Of a DNA stretch of 5,995 bases, positions 5,401 to 5,995 are shown in pieces. Every line of letters starts with the position of its first letter. The stretch's first letter is position 1. The translations under genes were made by a program, and so were the position numbers. The notes under the pieces are model-generated. The model was not told the DNA's origin, ran no database searches, and saw nothing but the letters and a program-made list of their open reading frames with translations. The stretch covers positions 1 through 5,995 of the forward strand of contig JBKKAR010000158.1 of assembly GCA_046714355.1 (NCBI GenBank), given 5' to 3'. Source of the stretch: JACDAN01 sp046714355 (GTDB lineage Bacteria; Actinomycetota; Thermoleophilia; Gaiellales; Gaiellaceae).

Positions 5401-5760
5401 TTGAAGGCTCGATTCATACTCGCGTTTCTCGTCGTAAGCGCATCGATCGCGCTGTTCGCGTTTGCCGGTCCCGGCCTCGCCGATCCATCGGACCTGTTCG
5501 TCCCTCAGGTTCCGCCGCATCGGCACTTCATCGAGACGCCGACAGGCAAGTTAGTCCCAGTCGGTCCACAGGTCTGCGAGAAGCCGGAACTGATGCCGGC
5601 CTTCGAGCAGTTCCACTTCAACGTCCACCACTCGCGTTTTCCGGGTAGCGGCACCATCCACACGCTTGGTCCCCAGGACGGTGCCCCGGGATTGCATCCC
5701 AGCAAGGACGCGGGCGCCACGCTAACGGCGAGGGGGTGCTCGTTTCCAGCGCGCCCGTGA
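5401..5760 (+). CDS. Small secreted His-rich two-cysteine protein, unknown function
   Basis: A 119-aa protein starts at TTG 5401. It has a classical Sec signal peptide: a basic start (MKAR), a hydrophobic core at 5-22 (FILAFLVVSASIALFAFA), and a likely cleavage after Ala27 (GPGLA before DPSD). The mature part of about 92 residues has exactly two cysteines (Cys59 and Cys113) that could form one disulfide. It also has seven histidines (40, 42, 72, 76, 77, 87, 99) within HRHF, FHFNVHH, GTIHTLG and GLHP, which could bind a metal. No lipobox, anchor or enzyme motif is seen. I do not recognise a characterised family; the VGPQVCEKP...AFEQFHFNVH pattern looks like a conserved motif of actinobacterial hypothetical exported proteins. 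It has its own promoter and leader and is followed by a strong stem-loop, so it is probably monocistronic. Confidence 0.82.
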   Translation: MKARFILAFLVVSASIALFAFAGPGLADPSDLFVPQVPPHRHFIETPTGKLVPVGPQVCEKPELMPAFEQFHFNVHHSRFPGSGTIHTLGPQDGAPGLHPSKDAGATLTARGCSFPARP

Positions 5761-5819
5761 GGAAGCGCGTGAAGAGGGGCAGCGCCCAACCAGCCTGTCT
5801 CTAACGACTGTTGGGATCG

Positions 5820-5850
5820 AGAAGGCGGCAGACATAACCTGCCGCCTTCT
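5820..5850. terminator. Perfect 12-bp stem-loop between convergent genes
   Basis: AGAAGGCGGCAG (5820-5831) pairs perfectly with CTGCCGCCTTCT (5839-5850) around a seven-base loop, ACATAAC. It lies 59 bases after the secreted-protein stop and 56 bases from the stop of the opposing gene, the expected place for a shared bidirectional terminator. No T-tract follows on either strand, as is usual for many terminators in high-GC actinobacteria. The rest of 5761-5906 shows nothing else clear. Confidence 0.75.
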
Positions 5851-5906
5851 ACATACCGCTTGAAATCTCCGCCACAGCGGGATGCCCCGATAAGCCGCGG
5901 CCGATG

Positions 5907-5995
5907 TCAACCGCCCCATTCGAGCGCGATCTTGTCGCCTTCGTGGATCAAGCTGACGAGCCTGACGACGCATAGCGTGCCCGGCGGGCATCGTG
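5907..5995 (-). CDS. 3' end of an unidentified gene entering from the right edge
   Basis: The last 29 residues and the TGA stop (5909-5907) of a minus-strand frame are visible. The sequence RCPPGTLCVVRLVSLIHEGDK (first part) and IALEWGG (end) has the alternating hydrophobic, beta-strand-like pattern of a real protein C-terminus. The overlapping antisense and other-frame readings are Arg-rich shadows. No start codon for this frame is inside the window. Too little is present to name a family. The convergent arrangement with the shared stem-loop supports a real gene end here. Confidence 0.55.
   Translation of the reverse strand, partial: RCPPGTLCVVRLVSLIHEGDKIALEWGG

Noticed and set aside
5722..5991. 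Minus-strand 89-codon frame across the stem-loop and into the secreted-protein gene
   Set aside because: It is Arg-rich, runs through the palindrome and the antisense of the secreted-protein gene, and is out of frame with the protein-like C-terminus ending at 5907.
1..5995. CRISPR array, tRNA, rRNA, insertion sequence or prophage genes
   Set aside because: No regularly spaced repeats, cloverleaf-like sequences, terminal inverted repeats or transposase/integrase motifs were seen.

Overview
The window is GC-rich, about two-thirds G+C, and is tightly packed with genes on both strands. The high G+C, frequent TTG/GTG starts, a possible leaderless promoter, a Gram-positive-type LexA box, and an Rv2578c-type radical SAM protein all point to an actinobacterium. 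The flavour of the recG/rsmD neighbourhood and of the small secreted protein suggests a deep-branching class such as Thermoleophilia. That lineage is inferred from general familiarity, not measured.

Left part (1-3597, minus strand): a three-gene run read right to left. First is a CorC/HlyC-type membrane protein with a DUF21 domain, a CBS pair and a C-terminal CorC_HlyC domain. Next is the RecG branch-migration helicase, then the N-terminal part of the 16S rRNA methyltransferase RsmD, which leaves the window at base 1. recG and rsmD overlap by four bases (TTGA). The corC-like stop is close to, or overlaps, the recG start. The run appears to be driven by a promoter with a perfect TATAAT at 3657-3662. 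recG and rsmD are housekeeping genes; the CorC-like protein is a putative ion-transport partner that may be co-transcribed by position alone.

Divergent control region (3598-3713): about 116 bases serve two back-to-back promoters. The plus-strand promoter carries a 13/14 match to the Gram-positive LexA (SOS) box. The box abuts a TACAAT -10 element placed exactly seven bases before an ATG, so the transcript is predicted to be leaderless and DNA-damage inducible. The gene it controls (3714-4591) is a radical SAM protein of the SplB/COG1533 (DNA repair photolyase-like) superfamily. In this copy the reading frame breaks near 4386-4391, and the segment normally found there appears to be missing.

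Right part (4592-5995): a minus-strand gene for a one-pass membrane protein with a cytoplasmic helical domain converges on the radical SAM gene with only four bases between them. Close upstream, on the plus strand, is a 40-codon frame for a one-helix membrane miniprotein. Next comes a small secreted, His-rich, two-cysteine protein with a strong ribosome binding site and a TTG start. A perfect 12-bp stem-loop (5820-5850) then separates it from the 3' end of a minus-strand gene that enters from the right edge. No tRNA, rRNA, CRISPR array or insertion sequence is visible, and no stretch over 300 bases lacks a gene.
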